Positions 29,352 through 38,432 of a stretch of DNA of 64,000 bases are shown here, one piece after another. Source of the stretch: Vallitalea pronyensis (GTDB lineage Bacteria; Bacillota; Clostridia; Lachnospirales; Vallitaleaceae); the NCBI RefSeq assembly GCF_018141445.1, contig NZ_CP058649.1:1879001-1943000 (forward strand), read 5' to 3'. Made by a program: the position numbers and the translations under genes. The notes below the pieces were generated by a model. That model was not told the DNA's origin. It saw only the letters and a list, made by a program, of their open reading frames with translations, and made no database searches. Position 1 is the first letter of the stretch; each line of letters opens with the position of its first letter.

Positions 29352-30902
29352 ATGAATATTTTTATGATCATGTGTGATGAATTAAGAGCCGATGTAATGG
29401 GCTATTTAGGTAATGACACCATCAAGACACCTCATTTGGATGCATTAGCAGAGGATTCCATTATCTTTGAAAACGCATACTGCAATACACCCATGTGTGT
29501 ACCATCAAGAGTGAGCATAGCTACTGGTCGGCATGCCTTGAGTCATGGGGCGTTAGACAATATGCTTAGGCCACTGGATGATGAAGTTTCTATCTATAGT
29601 ATGCTTCAAAAAGAAGGTTATATAACCTTTAATCATGGAAAATGGCATAGTAATATTGCACCTGAAAAATTTGGTGTCACTTTTTCCAATAACGGTAGCC
29701 ATCGAACACAAGGAGCAGAAAAGCAGGTCACATGTTTTGGTATCACCGATCGTGAGTTAAGAAAAGAAACCACTTATAAAAGAAATGATGGCGAAATTCC
29801 ACTCATTATATATGGTACAAGACCTTCCCATAAAGATCATACACTGGACAGTGTGGTAACAAAAAATTATTTAGATGTGCTTGATCATTTAGATGAAGTA
29901 GGTCAGCCTGTTTTTGGAAGGTTGTCCATCATGGACCCTCATACACCCTATTTCCCATCTGAACCTTACGCATCCATGTATCCTCCTGATGCACTGCCAT
30001 TACCTGACAGTATCCAGGAAGACCTTCATACGAAACCTGTCTTACAGCGTTATTTTCACAAAGTAAGAGGGTTTGATTTATTAGAAGAACAGGATTATAG
30101 ACAATGTAAGGCGGCCTATTATGGCTTAGTCACCCATGTGGATGATCGGATAGGTCAGGTGATTGACCGGTTAAAGGCATTGGATTTATATGATGACAGT
30201 TTGATTATTTTTACATCGGACCATGGCAGTATGTTAGGGGAACACGGTTACATAGAAAAATGGGGGCATATGTATGAGCAGGTCATGCGAACACCTTTAC
30301 TCATTAAACCGCCTCATAATCCCTACAAAGGTAAACGCTTGGATAGTTTTGTGGAGTCCATTGATATCATGCCAACCATTCTTGAACTGCTGAACTTGGA
30401 GATACCTGATGGCGTACAAGGAAAAAGCTTGGTGCCTTATATGACTGGGAAAACGTCAGTGCATAAGGAAGAAGTCTATGGGCAGTATTATTGCGGTTCC
30501 TTGCAAAATACACCTGCATTAATGGTAAGAGATGAGACATGGAAATTGACTTATTACCCAGAAGGCAATGCCATGGAAGACAAATTATTAAATGACCATC
30601 CCCTTAAAATGTCCCCTATGTTTGAAAAGAAAGATGTGTTTGGTGAGTTATACCATATGGGCAATGACCCAGATGAGATTCATAATCTGTTTGATGATCC
30701 AGCTTATGCCACCATAAAAGAGTCGTATATGGCCAAGTTAGAGAATTGGAAAAAAGACCTTGAACCCATAGTTGTTGCAGATACCATGCCATCCCATAAT
30801 GACTTAAGCCTTCACGTGTTAACCCAAGGTGAAAACATGACAGCAGCTCAGGACTTACTTCGAGGTGAGGGACGATTAAGGCAGTTAAAACGAAAGTCAT
30901 GA
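29352..30902 (+). CDS. Cytoplasmic S1-family sulfatase
   Basis: A 516-residue type I sulfatase with no signal peptide. Motifs: MCDELRADVMGYLGN (metal), CVPSRVSIATG with Cys49 as formylglycine precursor, GKWHSN, and TSDHGSMLGEHG (metal). It is distinct from the 9758/12394 pair. GAGGAG at 29337-29342 selects the ATG at 29352 over 29313. It is the first gene of the probable operon 29352-35313 encoding anhydro-sugar catabolism, so it probably removes a sulfate from galactose or anhydro-galactose units of imported carrageenan oligosaccharides before GH127 or GH2 attack. The exact sulfate position cannot be read from sequence. Confidence 0.92.
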   Translation: MNIFMIMCDELRADVMGYLGNDTIKTPHLDALAEDSIIFENAYCNTPMCVPSRVSIATGRHALSHGALDNMLRPLDDEVSIYSMLQKEGYITFNHGKWHSNIAPEKFGVTFSNNGSHRTQGAEKQVTCFGITDRELRKETTYKRNDGEIPLIIYGTRPSHKDHTLDSVVTKNYLDVLDHLDEVGQPVFGRLSIMDPHTPYFPSEPYASMYPPDALPLPDSIQEDLHTKPVLQRYFHKVRGFDLLEEQDYRQCKAAYYGLVTHVDDRIGQVIDRLKALDLYDDSLIIFTSDHGSMLGEHGYIEKWGHMYEQVMRTPLLIKPPHNPYKGKRLDSFVESIDIMPTILELLNLEIPDGVQGKSLVPYMTGKTSVHKEEVYGQYYCGSLQNTPALMVRDETWKLTYYPEGNAMEDKLLNDHPLKMSPMFEKKDVFGELYHMGNDPDEIHNLFDDPAYATIKESYMAKLENWKKDLEPIVVADTMPSHNDLSLHVLTQGENMTAAQDLLRGEGRLRQLKRKS

Positions 30903-30969
30903 CTTAAGGGATAATGGGTAACTATAATGATATAATGAAAAAGGATGGGCAGTCACAGGGAGGACTTAG

Positions 30970-32112
30970 ATGAAAATAAAAAATGTAGAAACCATTGTAC
31001 TCAAACAAACATTGGATGAAGGGGTTTCCTTTGCTTATTCTCAAGCATGGTATAACACCAGAACCATTATGATTCTTAAAGTCACAACAGATACAGGTAT
31101 TGTTGGCTGGGGGGAATCCTTTGGGCCAGCTTTTGTTAATCAGGTGATTATTGACAAATACTTTAAAGACTACTTAATTGGTAAAGACCCTTTGGATATC
31201 GAAGTCATTTGGGAAGGACTTTACAACATGATGCGGGATCATTGTTCCAAGGGTAATGCCATAGAAGCTATCAGTGCAGTAGATATTGCATTATGGGATA
31301 TTAAAGGTAAGTATTTTAACCAACCCATTTATAAACTCCTTGGAGGTACACCAAGAAAGAAAATTAGGCCTTATGCCACTGGATTATATAGGCATGTATT
31401 ACCTACAGACATGGATGTTCTGGTTGAAGAAGCAAAAGGCTATCAAGAAGCGGGTTTCAAAGCCATGAAAATCAAAATTGGTTTTGGAATAGAAGACGAT
31501 ATTCATGCAGTAAAAGCCATTCGAGAGGCTGTTGGTGATGAGATGATGCTCATGGTGGATGCCAATCATGCCTATAATGCCAGCACAGCATTAAAAATCT
31601 GCCAAGGGATTGAAAAGTATGATATAAGATGGTTTGAAGAGCCTGTTCCACCAGAGGACATTGAAGGCTATAGGGAAGTCAAGCGTCATACGAGCATTCC
31701 CATAGCAGGCGGGGAGGCAGAATTTACCCGATTTGGGTTCAATCATCTTCTTGGAAAACGGGCAGTAGATGTGGTGCAGCCGGACTGTGGTGTAACTGGT
31801 GGTATCTCAGAATTTAGAAAAATAGCTGTCCTGGCATCGGTGAACAATATCCAATGTTACCCACATGTATGGGGAAGTGCTATTGCCCTCTATACGGGCA
31901 TTAACTGTGCCTTTGCATTACAAGATTTTCCCAACAAGCTGGTTCAAGAAGATATGTTGCTGGAATATGACCGTACGGAGAATATATTTCGAGAACGTTT
32001 GGCAAAAGAGCCATTGGAATTAGTGGATGGTTATATATTGCCCCCAACCAAACCAGGGCTTGGTATTGAGATTAATGAAGCACTATTGGAAGAATATCGG
32101 GTTGAAGCATAG
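30970..32112 (+). CDS. Enolase-superfamily cycloisomerase, probable 3,6-anhydro-galactonate cycloisomerase
   Basis: A 380-residue mandelate racemase/muconate lactonizing enzyme-type protein. Catalytic pattern: K167-x-K169 in MKIKIG, metal ligands Asp197 (MVDAN), Glu223 (FEEP) and Glu249 (GGEAEF), and His299 in PHVWGSAIAL. In red-algal galactan metabolism a member of this superfamily converts 3,6-anhydro-galactonate to 2-keto-3-deoxy-galactonate. Encoded between a sulfatase and an aldehyde dehydrogenase, followed by aldolase and kinase, it fits that step better than generic sugar-acid dehydration. Galactonate or galactarate dehydratase is the alternative. Confidence 0.8.
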   Translation: MKIKNVETIVLKQTLDEGVSFAYSQAWYNTRTIMILKVTTDTGIVGWGESFGPAFVNQVIIDKYFKDYLIGKDPLDIEVIWEGLYNMMRDHCSKGNAIEAISAVDIALWDIKGKYFNQPIYKLLGGTPRKKIRPYATGLYRHVLPTDMDVLVEEAKGYQEAGFKAMKIKIGFGIEDDIHAVKAIREAVGDEMMLMVDANHAYNASTALKICQGIEKYDIRWFEEPVPPEDIEGYREVKRHTSIPIAGGEAEFTRFGFNHLLGKRAVDVVQPDCGVTGGISEFRKIAVLASVNNIQCYPHVWGSAIALYTGINCAFALQDFPNKLVQEDMLLEYDRTENIFRERLAKEPLELVDGYILPPTKPGLGIEINEALLEEYRVEA

Positions 32113-32127
32113 AAGGAGGTAGAGAAA

Positions 32128-33555
32128 ATGTTGTATCAATGTTATATTAATGGTAAGAGAGTAGCAGGTCGTGACGGTGAAAAGAATGTGATTAATCCCG
32201 GTACAGAAGAAGTCATCGGGCAAGTATCCTTAATTGATGAAGAACAAGCAAAAGAAGCACTCATAGCAGCCCAAAAAGGGTTTGCCTATTGGTCTGGACT
32301 GACCATCCGTGAAAGGGAAGAGTGGATTAATCGATTAAAGCTGGCTGTCATGGATGAAGAAGAAGAGATTGTTGATTTATTAATGATGGAAACAGGTAAG
32401 CTATACGATAGTGCGAAGGAAGATTATCAGATGCTTATTGACTGTTTTGACTTTTTCACAGATGAAGCCAAAAACATGGAAGATGAAATCATCCGTGACG
32501 CAGAAGGAAGTCATCACAATATCATCACACGCGAACCTATTGGTGTGGTTGTTGCCTATTTAGCTTGGAACTTTCCATTATTGAACCTTGGCTATAAATT
32601 AGGACCCGTATTGGCATCAGGCTGTTCTTGTGTTATTCGACCATCCGAATCCACACCTTTAGCCACTCTTAAAATAGGTGAAATTCTTGAAAAAATCAAA
32701 TTCCCTAAGGGGGTTGTTAATTTAGTCCTTGGTGATGTAAGTAAGATATCCCATGTATTGAACAGTAGTGATATTACCCAGCTTATCACCTTAATAGGGT
32801 CCACCAATACAGGTAAAAAAGTAATCAACGATTCGACCACATCCATTAAGCGGTTTTCATTGGAATTAGGTGGCAATGCTCCAGCAATTGTGCTAAAGGA
32901 TTACGATGAAAAGAAAGCGGCAAGAACCTTAACCCATTTCAAATTTGCAAACTGCGGGCAGGTATGTGTCAGTCCCAATCGTATATTTGTTCATGAAGAC
33001 CAATACGAAAGCTTTGTCCACGAAGCCCTAGAAGTGGCTCAGACCATCAAAGCAGGTTGGGGGAAAGAGAAAGGGGCATCCATAAGCCCGATGATTTCAA
33101 AACGAGCAAGAGATAGGATGTTTGATATCGTTGAAGACGCCCTTCAAAAAGGAGCAAGGCTTGTATATGGCGGTAAAGTGCCAGAAGAAAAAGATAAAGG
33201 ATTCTACATGATGCCTACCATCTTAGCAGATGTCACAAAGGATATGAAGTGCTATCAAGAGGAGATATTTGGACCCATTATGCCTATTTTAAAGTATAAT
33301 GAACAATTGGATTTAATTGAGGCAGGTAACGATACAGAGTATGGGCTGACTTCCTATGTATTCTCTAACGACATGAAGGCCATCAACCAAATAGCAAAAG
33401 GACTAAAAGCAGGTACGGTTTGTGTCAACAAGCCTAAATATGCTGTTGAATTACCTCATGGAGGTATTAAAGAGAGCGGTATTGGTAAAGATTGCTCTAA
33501 ATATTCGTTGGAAGAATACTATTATATTAAACGTATTTCCATTGCCATGGACTAG
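32128..33555 (+). CDS. NAD(P)-dependent aldehyde dehydrogenase, probable 3,6-anhydro-galactose dehydrogenase
   Basis: A 475-residue aldehyde dehydrogenase of normal length. Catalytic Cys280 lies in NCGQVCVSPNR and the general base Glu246 in SLELGGNAP; a Rossmann cofactor site (GSTNTGKKV) is present. It would oxidise 3,6-anhydro-galactose to the aldonate, the first cytoplasmic step once GH127 has freed the anhydro sugar. Support comes from gene order: 15 bp after the cycloisomerase and before aldolase and kinase. Succinate-semialdehyde- or lactaldehyde-type dehydrogenases look similar, so the substrate is inferred from context. AAGGAGGT precedes the ATG. Confidence 0.8.
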   Translation: MLYQCYINGKRVAGRDGEKNVINPGTEEVIGQVSLIDEEQAKEALIAAQKGFAYWSGLTIREREEWINRLKLAVMDEEEEIVDLLMMETGKLYDSAKEDYQMLIDCFDFFTDEAKNMEDEIIRDAEGSHHNIITREPIGVVVAYLAWNFPLLNLGYKLGPVLASGCSCVIRPSESTPLATLKIGEILEKIKFPKGVVNLVLGDVSKISHVLNSSDITQLITLIGSTNTGKKVINDSTTSIKRFSLELGGNAPAIVLKDYDEKKAARTLTHFKFANCGQVCVSPNRIFVHEDQYESFVHEALEVAQTIKAGWGKEKGASISPMISKRARDRMFDIVEDALQKGARLVYGGKVPEEKDKGFYMMPTILADVTKDMKCYQEEIFGPIMPILKYNEQLDLIEAGNDTEYGLTSYVFSNDMKAINQIAKGLKAGTVCVNKPKYAVELPHGGIKESGIGKDCSKYSLEEYYYIKRISIAMD

Positions 33556-33633
33556 GTAATCCTATACAATAACAATAAGAGATGACATGCATGTTCAGTA
33601 GGTTAGATGAAGGTGTTGTGGAGGAGAATTAGA

Positions 33634-34278
33634 ATGACCATTATCGATCGAGTTAAGCAAGAAAAAATAATTGCCATTGTGAGAGGCATTGAACCAAACA
33701 GAATCATTGACACATGTGAGGCATTATATGCTGGTGGTATTTCCATGATTGAAATTACCTTTGATCAATCCAGCCCAACAGGTAATAAGGATACGTATCA
33801 TGCCATTAAAAAAGTAGCAGACACCTTGGGGAAGGAAGTGTGTGTTGGCGCAGGAACAGTGATGACCATTGAACAAGTCTCCCTAGCTATTGAAGCAGGA
33901 GCAACGTACATCATATCCCCTAATTTTGATAAGGCAGTTGTAGCGAAGACTCTTGAAGGAGGGGCTGTATCCATGCCTGGGGTCATGACACCTTCTGAAA
34001 TCGTTGATGCTTATCAAGCAGGAGCAGGAGCCGTGAAGATATTTCCCATAGATCGTTTGGGTACAGGCTATTTAAAAGCTGTCAAATCCCCCATTAGTCA
34101 TATTCCCATCATTGCAGTTGGTGGCATCGACCTTGATAATGCTTCAGACTATATAAAAGCTGGTGCTATAGGTCTGGGTATTGGCTCTAGCCTTGTTGAC
34201 AAGCAATTAATCCAGGCAGGCAAATATGACGCATTAACACAACGGGCTAAGGCATTCGTTCATAAAGTCCAAATGTAA
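33634..34278 (+). CDS. eda: KDPG/KDPGal-type aldolase
   Basis: A 214-residue class I aldolase of the KDPG family. Glu40 (MIEITFD) and Schiff-base Lys135 (AVKIFPID) are in their expected places, and the phosphate-binding GGI region is present (AVGGIDLDN). It splits 2-keto-3-deoxy-6-phospho-sugar acids into pyruvate and glyceraldehyde-3-phosphate. GGAGGAG at 33620-33626 selects the ATG at 33634 rather than 33607. With the kinase 12 bp downstream it completes the lower part of the anhydro-galactose route; in that role its substrate would be KDPGal. Confidence 0.9.
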   Translation: MTIIDRVKQEKIIAIVRGIEPNRIIDTCEALYAGGISMIEITFDQSSPTGNKDTYHAIKKVADTLGKEVCVGAGTVMTIEQVSLAIEAGATYIISPNFDKAVVAKTLEGGAVSMPGVMTPSEIVDAYQAGAGAVKIFPIDRLGTGYLKAVKSPISHIPIIAVGGIDLDNASDYIKAGAIGLGIGSSLVDKQLIQAGKYDALTQRAKAFVHKVQM

Positions 34279-34290
34279 AGGAGAGTAATT

Positions 34291-35313
34291 ATGGCAAACA
34301 TTGTATGTTTTGGTGAAATTATGGGTAGGCTGTGTCCACCTGGCTACAAGAAAGTATTACAAACAACAAGTTTTGATGTAACCTTTGCAGGTGGTGAAGC
34401 CAATGTAGCTGTATCCCTTGCCAACTATGGTCTAGATGCAACTTATGTAACGAAAGTGCCCAATAATGATTTGGGAAAACTGGTAAAAAGAATATTGAAG
34501 AGCTATGACGTCAATGTGAATCAAATCCTTACCGGCGGTGATAGGCTGGGTATGTACTACGTTGAAAAAGGTGCATCACAGCGGCCATCAAAGGTTATCT
34601 ACGACCGAAAATACAGCGCTATTTCCATGGCAGATCCAAGTGAATTTAATTGGGACCATATCCTTGAAGGTGCTGATTGGTTTCACACCACAGGCATTAC
34701 ACCGGCCCTATCAGATACGTGTATTGAGATAACGCGAGATGCTCTACAAGCCTGTAGAAAAAAAGGTATTACAGTCAGTTGCGACTTGAATTATCGAAAG
34801 AATCTCTGGGACTGTGATAAAGCCAAGGCGGTTATGTCTGACCTTATGCAATACGTTGATGTATGCATTGGCAATGAGGAGGATGCTGAAAAGGTATTAG
34901 GTATCTCCGCATCAGAAACAGATGTAACAGCAGGTGCATTAAACAAAGCAGGTTACACAGAAGTTGCTCAGGCAATCACGGAGCAATATGGATGTAAAAC
35001 AGTTGCCATTACCCTTCGAGAAAGTTACTCAGCCAGTGTTAATGGCTGGTCAGCCTTACTCTACACAGGCGGTAAGAGTTATTTCTCCAAAAAATATGAT
35101 ATTCAATTAGTGGATCGTGTAGGCGGTGGCGATAGTTTCGTAGGGGGTCTGTTGTATGCCCTTCTTGAAAGAACCGAACCACAAGACCAAGTGGACTTTG
35201 CTGTAGCGGCAAGTTGCTTGAAACATACCATCGAAGGGGACTTTAATCAGGTGACCATTCAAGAGGTTGAAACACTCATGAACGGGGATGGGTCAGGCAG
35301 GGTACAAAGATAG
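34291..35313 (+). CDS. kdgK: PfkB-family 2-keto-3-deoxy-sugar-acid kinase
   Basis: A 340-residue ribokinase-fold enzyme of the KDG kinase group. The N-terminal motif FAGGEANVAVSLANYG and the C-terminal GGGDSFVGGLLYAL with catalytic Asp281 are PfkB hallmarks. It phosphorylates 2-keto-3-deoxy-gluconate or -galactonate for the aldolase encoded just upstream. It is the last gene of the run starting at 29352 and has AAAGGAG before the ATG. About 40 bp after its stop begins the long nested palindrome that probably terminates the operon. Confidence 0.88.
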   Translation: MANIVCFGEIMGRLCPPGYKKVLQTTSFDVTFAGGEANVAVSLANYGLDATYVTKVPNNDLGKLVKRILKSYDVNVNQILTGGDRLGMYYVEKGASQRPSKVIYDRKYSAISMADPSEFNWDHILEGADWFHTTGITPALSDTCIEITRDALQACRKKGITVSCDLNYRKNLWDCDKAKAVMSDLMQYVDVCIGNEEDAEKVLGISASETDVTAGALNKAGYTEVAQAITEQYGCKTVAITLRESYSASVNGWSALLYTGGKSYFSKKYDIQLVDRVGGGDSFVGGLLYALLERTEPQDQVDFAVAASCLKHTIEGDFNQVTIQEVETLMNGDGSGRVQR

Positions 35314-35355
35314 CCTAATGGGCTGCTAATTGTATATAAACATTATTTCTTAAGA

Positions 35356-35541
35356 GGCTGTCTCACCAAAGCAAAATAACGTCAATATCGTAGGAAACTA
35401 TAAGAGGTTAAGCGTAGAGCGCAGCCATGGACGGCGAAGCGCAGACCCTCTAAACACGGATGTTTAGGGGTCTGAAAAGCTTAACCTCTTATAGTTTCCG
35501 AAAACTTCTAGCCAACAAAATTGCTTTAATTAGTCTGTGCC
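35356..35541. repeat. Nested palindromic repeat element, long form with conserved core
   Basis: Three nested layers. Outer: imperfect arms GGCTGTCTCACCAAAGCA (35356-) and TGCTTTAATTAGTCTGTGCC. Middle: a perfect 21-bp stem (35393-35413 with 35479-35499) containing AAGAGGTTAAGC. Inner module (about 35414-35478): AGCCATGGACGGCGAAGCGC, then a hairpin CAGACCC.CTAAACA-CGGA-TGTTTAGGGGTCTG. The inner module recurs at 56728-56790 inside an unrelated outer stem. Confidence 0.8.
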
Positions 35542-35709
35542 TTAGCTCATATATCATATGTTTAGCATCAATGCTATTCACATATCTATCACAAGACATA
35601 TCTAATCTTTCTAAAATGAATTATTTTAAAACACCATAAAGCTTTGGCAGAATGTCCTTTTTTGACATGTTATATTGTCTGTTTGGACATTTTGTTATGC
35701 ATGTGATTA

Positions 35710-35718
35710 TGCTATAAT
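35710..35718 (+). promoter_or_regulatory. Extended -10 promoter of second GH2 gene
   Basis: TGCTATAAT (TG at 35710-35711, TATAAT at 35713-35718) with a weak TTTTGT at the -35 position. The inverted repeat ATGTCC ... GGACAT (35652-35657, 35685-35690) just upstream may bind a regulator. Confidence 0.5.
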
Positions 35719-35783
35719 GTTTGGCATATAGCCATCTTTGGTTTGATGGCATAATGTGGAAAAACAAGTATAGGAGGAGCGAT

Positions 35784-38183
35784 ATGGAAAACCAAGTGCG
35801 GAAAATAATCAATTTGGATAACGATTGGACGTTTAAAAAGGGTATGGATCTTGCTGGATTTAGTGATAGAATAGATGACGCTGATTGGTGCTCCATTCAT
35901 CTACCACATGATTGGAGCATATTTGGACCCTTTAAAGAAGATAATCCAAGCGGTCCACGAGGCGGATACGCACCAGCAGGAATTGCTTGGTATCGTAAGC
36001 ATCTCCATGTACCCCAAGACTATGCTAATAAAAAGATATACATTGAATTTGACGGGGTTTATATGAACAGTGAAGTGCACATGAATGGTGAGCGGGTAGG
36101 AAAGTACCCCTATGGGTATACAACCCTTTATTACGATATCACATCGTATCTTAAGTATGGTGAGGATAATCTACTGTCCGTAAAGGTGGATACATCCACT
36201 CAGCCAAGTTCAAGATGGTACAGTGGTTCAGGGATCTATCGCCATGTGCGGCTAATTGTGACGGATAAACTTCATATAGGCCAATGGGGGACTTATGTGA
36301 CAACACCTGAGGTTCATGAGAAAGAAGCATGGGTGAAGATTGATACAACCCTTGTGAATGAAGCAAATGAGCACAAGAACGTGACCATTCAAGTAAGTCT
36401 TCTCAATGAAGCTCAATTAGTTGTTGGGAAAGTGAGCAAAGAAGTAGTAATTGAGCCAAATAGTGAAGACGTATTCAGCCAAGAGATATACGTTCAGCAG
36501 CCAGAACTTTGGTCCATCGATAATCCCTATCTGTATCACGTGAAGACGGAGATTATATCTGAGGGTTGCGTTGTTGATGATGACTTGGTTGCCATGGGCA
36601 TCCGTTCCATTGTATTTGATGCAGATAAAGGCTTCTTCCTTAATGGCACATACACCAAGATTAAAGGGGTATGCCTTCACCATGATGGTGGTGCGTTAGG
36701 AGCAGCTTGTCCGGATCGAGCAAAAGAAAGGCAGCTTCAAATACTAAAAGAAATGGGTTGTAATGCCATAAGAACAAGTCACAACCCGCCATCGCCTGTG
36801 CTCCTTGATCTATGTGATCAATATGGGATGCTTGTCATGGATGAAGTATTTGATGAATATCAAATTGGAAAAAGGCCAAGGGTGTTTGATGAGGTGCATG
36901 CCTTAGATAAGCAGATAAGAAGACCCATATTTGCTTATGCGGAAGTATTTGATGCCTATCATGAAAAAGACCTGACCACCATGATTAAGCGAGACCGTAA
37001 TCATCCTTCCATAATATTATGGAGTATTGGTAATGAAATCACGGAACATATGCGACCAGAAGGTGTTGAACTGACAAAGGGTTTGCATGATTTGGTAAAA
37101 GCATATGATACAACAAGACCAACCATAACAGGCATCGTTCATCTTGAAGGGGCTAATACATATGGCATACCTGATATGGTGGATATAGCTGGGTATAATT
37201 ACAAGGAAACTTTATATGAAAAGGAACATGCAAAATACCCTGAAAGAATTATATTAGGTAGTGAGACCAGTTCAGCAGCGCCATTTGAGATGCGAGCCGT
37301 TTACGATGATTTTTTACAAGCCGATACCCAACTAAAAACCTTTGATGATGTTACAAAAGAGCTTGGGGATATTGTGAGCATTCATTCAGACCACCGTTAT
37401 ATTCGAGGGGAGCATTCATGGAAAATAACAAATGATTTAGACTATATATCAGGACTCTTTATTTGGACGGGATTTGATTATATAGGAGAACCATCACCTT
37501 ATGCATGGCCATCTAAAACATCCTATTTTGGGGTGATTGACACCTGTGGCTTCCCAAAAGATGCTTATTACATGTACCAGAGTCAATGGACAACAAAGCC
37601 AATGCTCCACGTATTTCCTCATTGGAACTGGGAAGATAAGGCTGGTCAACACATACCCGTTTGGTGCTATACCAATTGTGATAGTGTTGAGTTGTTTTTG
37701 AATGACCGTTCATTAGGTGAAAAACATTGTAGCGATACAGAATTATTGCATGTAAGTTGGGCGATACCTTACGTAAAAGGTACCCTAAGAGCAGTCGGTA
37801 AGAAAGAGAATAAGATTGTACTTGAAAAAATCGTGAAAACAGCAGGGGATCCTTATGCCATTGTTTTAGAAGCCGATAGAAAAGCAATACAAGCCGATAG
37901 TCAAGATTTAGCCTACATCACCGTTAAAGTGGTGGATAAGGAAGGTACATTAGTGCCCACGGCAAAAAATCTGATTCATTTTCGTGTAGAAGGTGAAGGT
38001 CGCTTAATTGGTGTAGACAATGGTGACCCTACATCATTAGAAGCTTATAAGGGGGCTGAACGTTCCACTTTAGGCGGATTATGCCTTGCCATTGTTCAAT
38101 CCACATATAATAAAGGTAAACTTGTGGTTACAGCTGAATCGGAAGGTTTAGTGGGATGTCAACTTGTCCTGACATCCATATAG
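35784..38183 (+). CDS. GH2 glycosidase with C-terminal DUF4982/Ig-like domains
   Basis: A 799-residue cytoplasmic GH2 enzyme (no signal peptide), shorter than LacZ. Order: jelly roll, Ig-like domain, TIM barrel with acid/base Glu418 (WSIGNEI) and nucleophile Glu494 (LGSETSSAAP), then a DUF4982-like domain and an invasin/Ig-like domain (about 690-799, DPYAIVLEADRKAIQADSQ). This architecture is typical of GH2 beta-galactosidases in polysaccharide loci. AGGAGGAG (35772-35779) selects the ATG at 35784 over 35721. It stands alone after the anhydro-sugar operon and probably processes a different linkage or oligosaccharide size than the LacZ-type enzyme. Confidence 0.88.
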   Translation: MENQVRKIINLDNDWTFKKGMDLAGFSDRIDDADWCSIHLPHDWSIFGPFKEDNPSGPRGGYAPAGIAWYRKHLHVPQDYANKKIYIEFDGVYMNSEVHMNGERVGKYPYGYTTLYYDITSYLKYGEDNLLSVKVDTSTQPSSRWYSGSGIYRHVRLIVTDKLHIGQWGTYVTTPEVHEKEAWVKIDTTLVNEANEHKNVTIQVSLLNEAQLVVGKVSKEVVIEPNSEDVFSQEIYVQQPELWSIDNPYLYHVKTEIISEGCVVDDDLVAMGIRSIVFDADKGFFLNGTYTKIKGVCLHHDGGALGAACPDRAKERQLQILKEMGCNAIRTSHNPPSPVLLDLCDQYGMLVMDEVFDEYQIGKRPRVFDEVHALDKQIRRPIFAYAEVFDAYHEKDLTTMIKRDRNHPSIILWSIGNEITEHMRPEGVELTKGLHDLVKAYDTTRPTITGIVHLEGANTYGIPDMVDIAGYNYKETLYEKEHAKYPERIILGSETSSAAPFEMRAVYDDFLQADTQLKTFDDVTKELGDIVSIHSDHRYIRGEHSWKITNDLDYISGLFIWTGFDYIGEPSPYAWPSKTSYFGVIDTCGFPKDAYYMYQSQWTTKPMLHVFPHWNWEDKAGQHIPVWCYTNCDSVELFLNDRSLGEKHCSDTELLHVSWAIPYVKGTLRAVGKKENKIVLEKIVKTAGDPYAIVLEADRKAIQADSQDLAYITVKVVDKEGTLVPTAKNLIHFRVEGEGRLIGVDNGDPTSLEAYKGAERSTLGGLCLAIVQSTYNKGKLVVTAESEGLVGCQLVLTSI

Positions 38184-38432
38184 ATACATATATAAGGTTA
38201 TGAATTGTTTTGAAGACAAGATTCCGAATAGCATAAAAAAGTAATTTGTAGATAGATGGAGTCTTATTTGTTTTTATGTATAATAATAAAAAATAAAGTA
38301 TTCAGAAAATAAAAAATTCATCTTGACTTTTTTTCTTCCCATTGTCTCCTGTAAGGGATTATGATAGGGTGATTGGTACAAACGAGCCTATCCGGTCCGT
38401 TTGATACTAATTTAAAGAGGAGGAAGAGAAAA

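Larger units (their letters stand above)
35314..35783. other. Gene-free 470-bp interval
   Basis: No supported ORF. It is made up of the nested palindrome (35356-35541) and the promoter region of the following GH2 gene. An ATGTCC/GGACAT inverted repeat at 35652-35690 includes TTGACA (35662-35667). Confidence 0.5.

Noticed and set aside
27301-35313. Agar (L-anhydro-galactose) pathway as first choice
   Set aside because: No GH117, GH50, GH86 or GH118 enzyme is visible, while GH127, GH82-like and GH150-like proteins fit carrageenan better. It is not excluded without enzyme assays.
38373-38432. Upstream TTG start extending the GH16 protein
   Set aside because: It has no ribosome binding site and would put 20 charged residues ahead of a clean signal peptide. 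The ATG at 38433 has a strong one.
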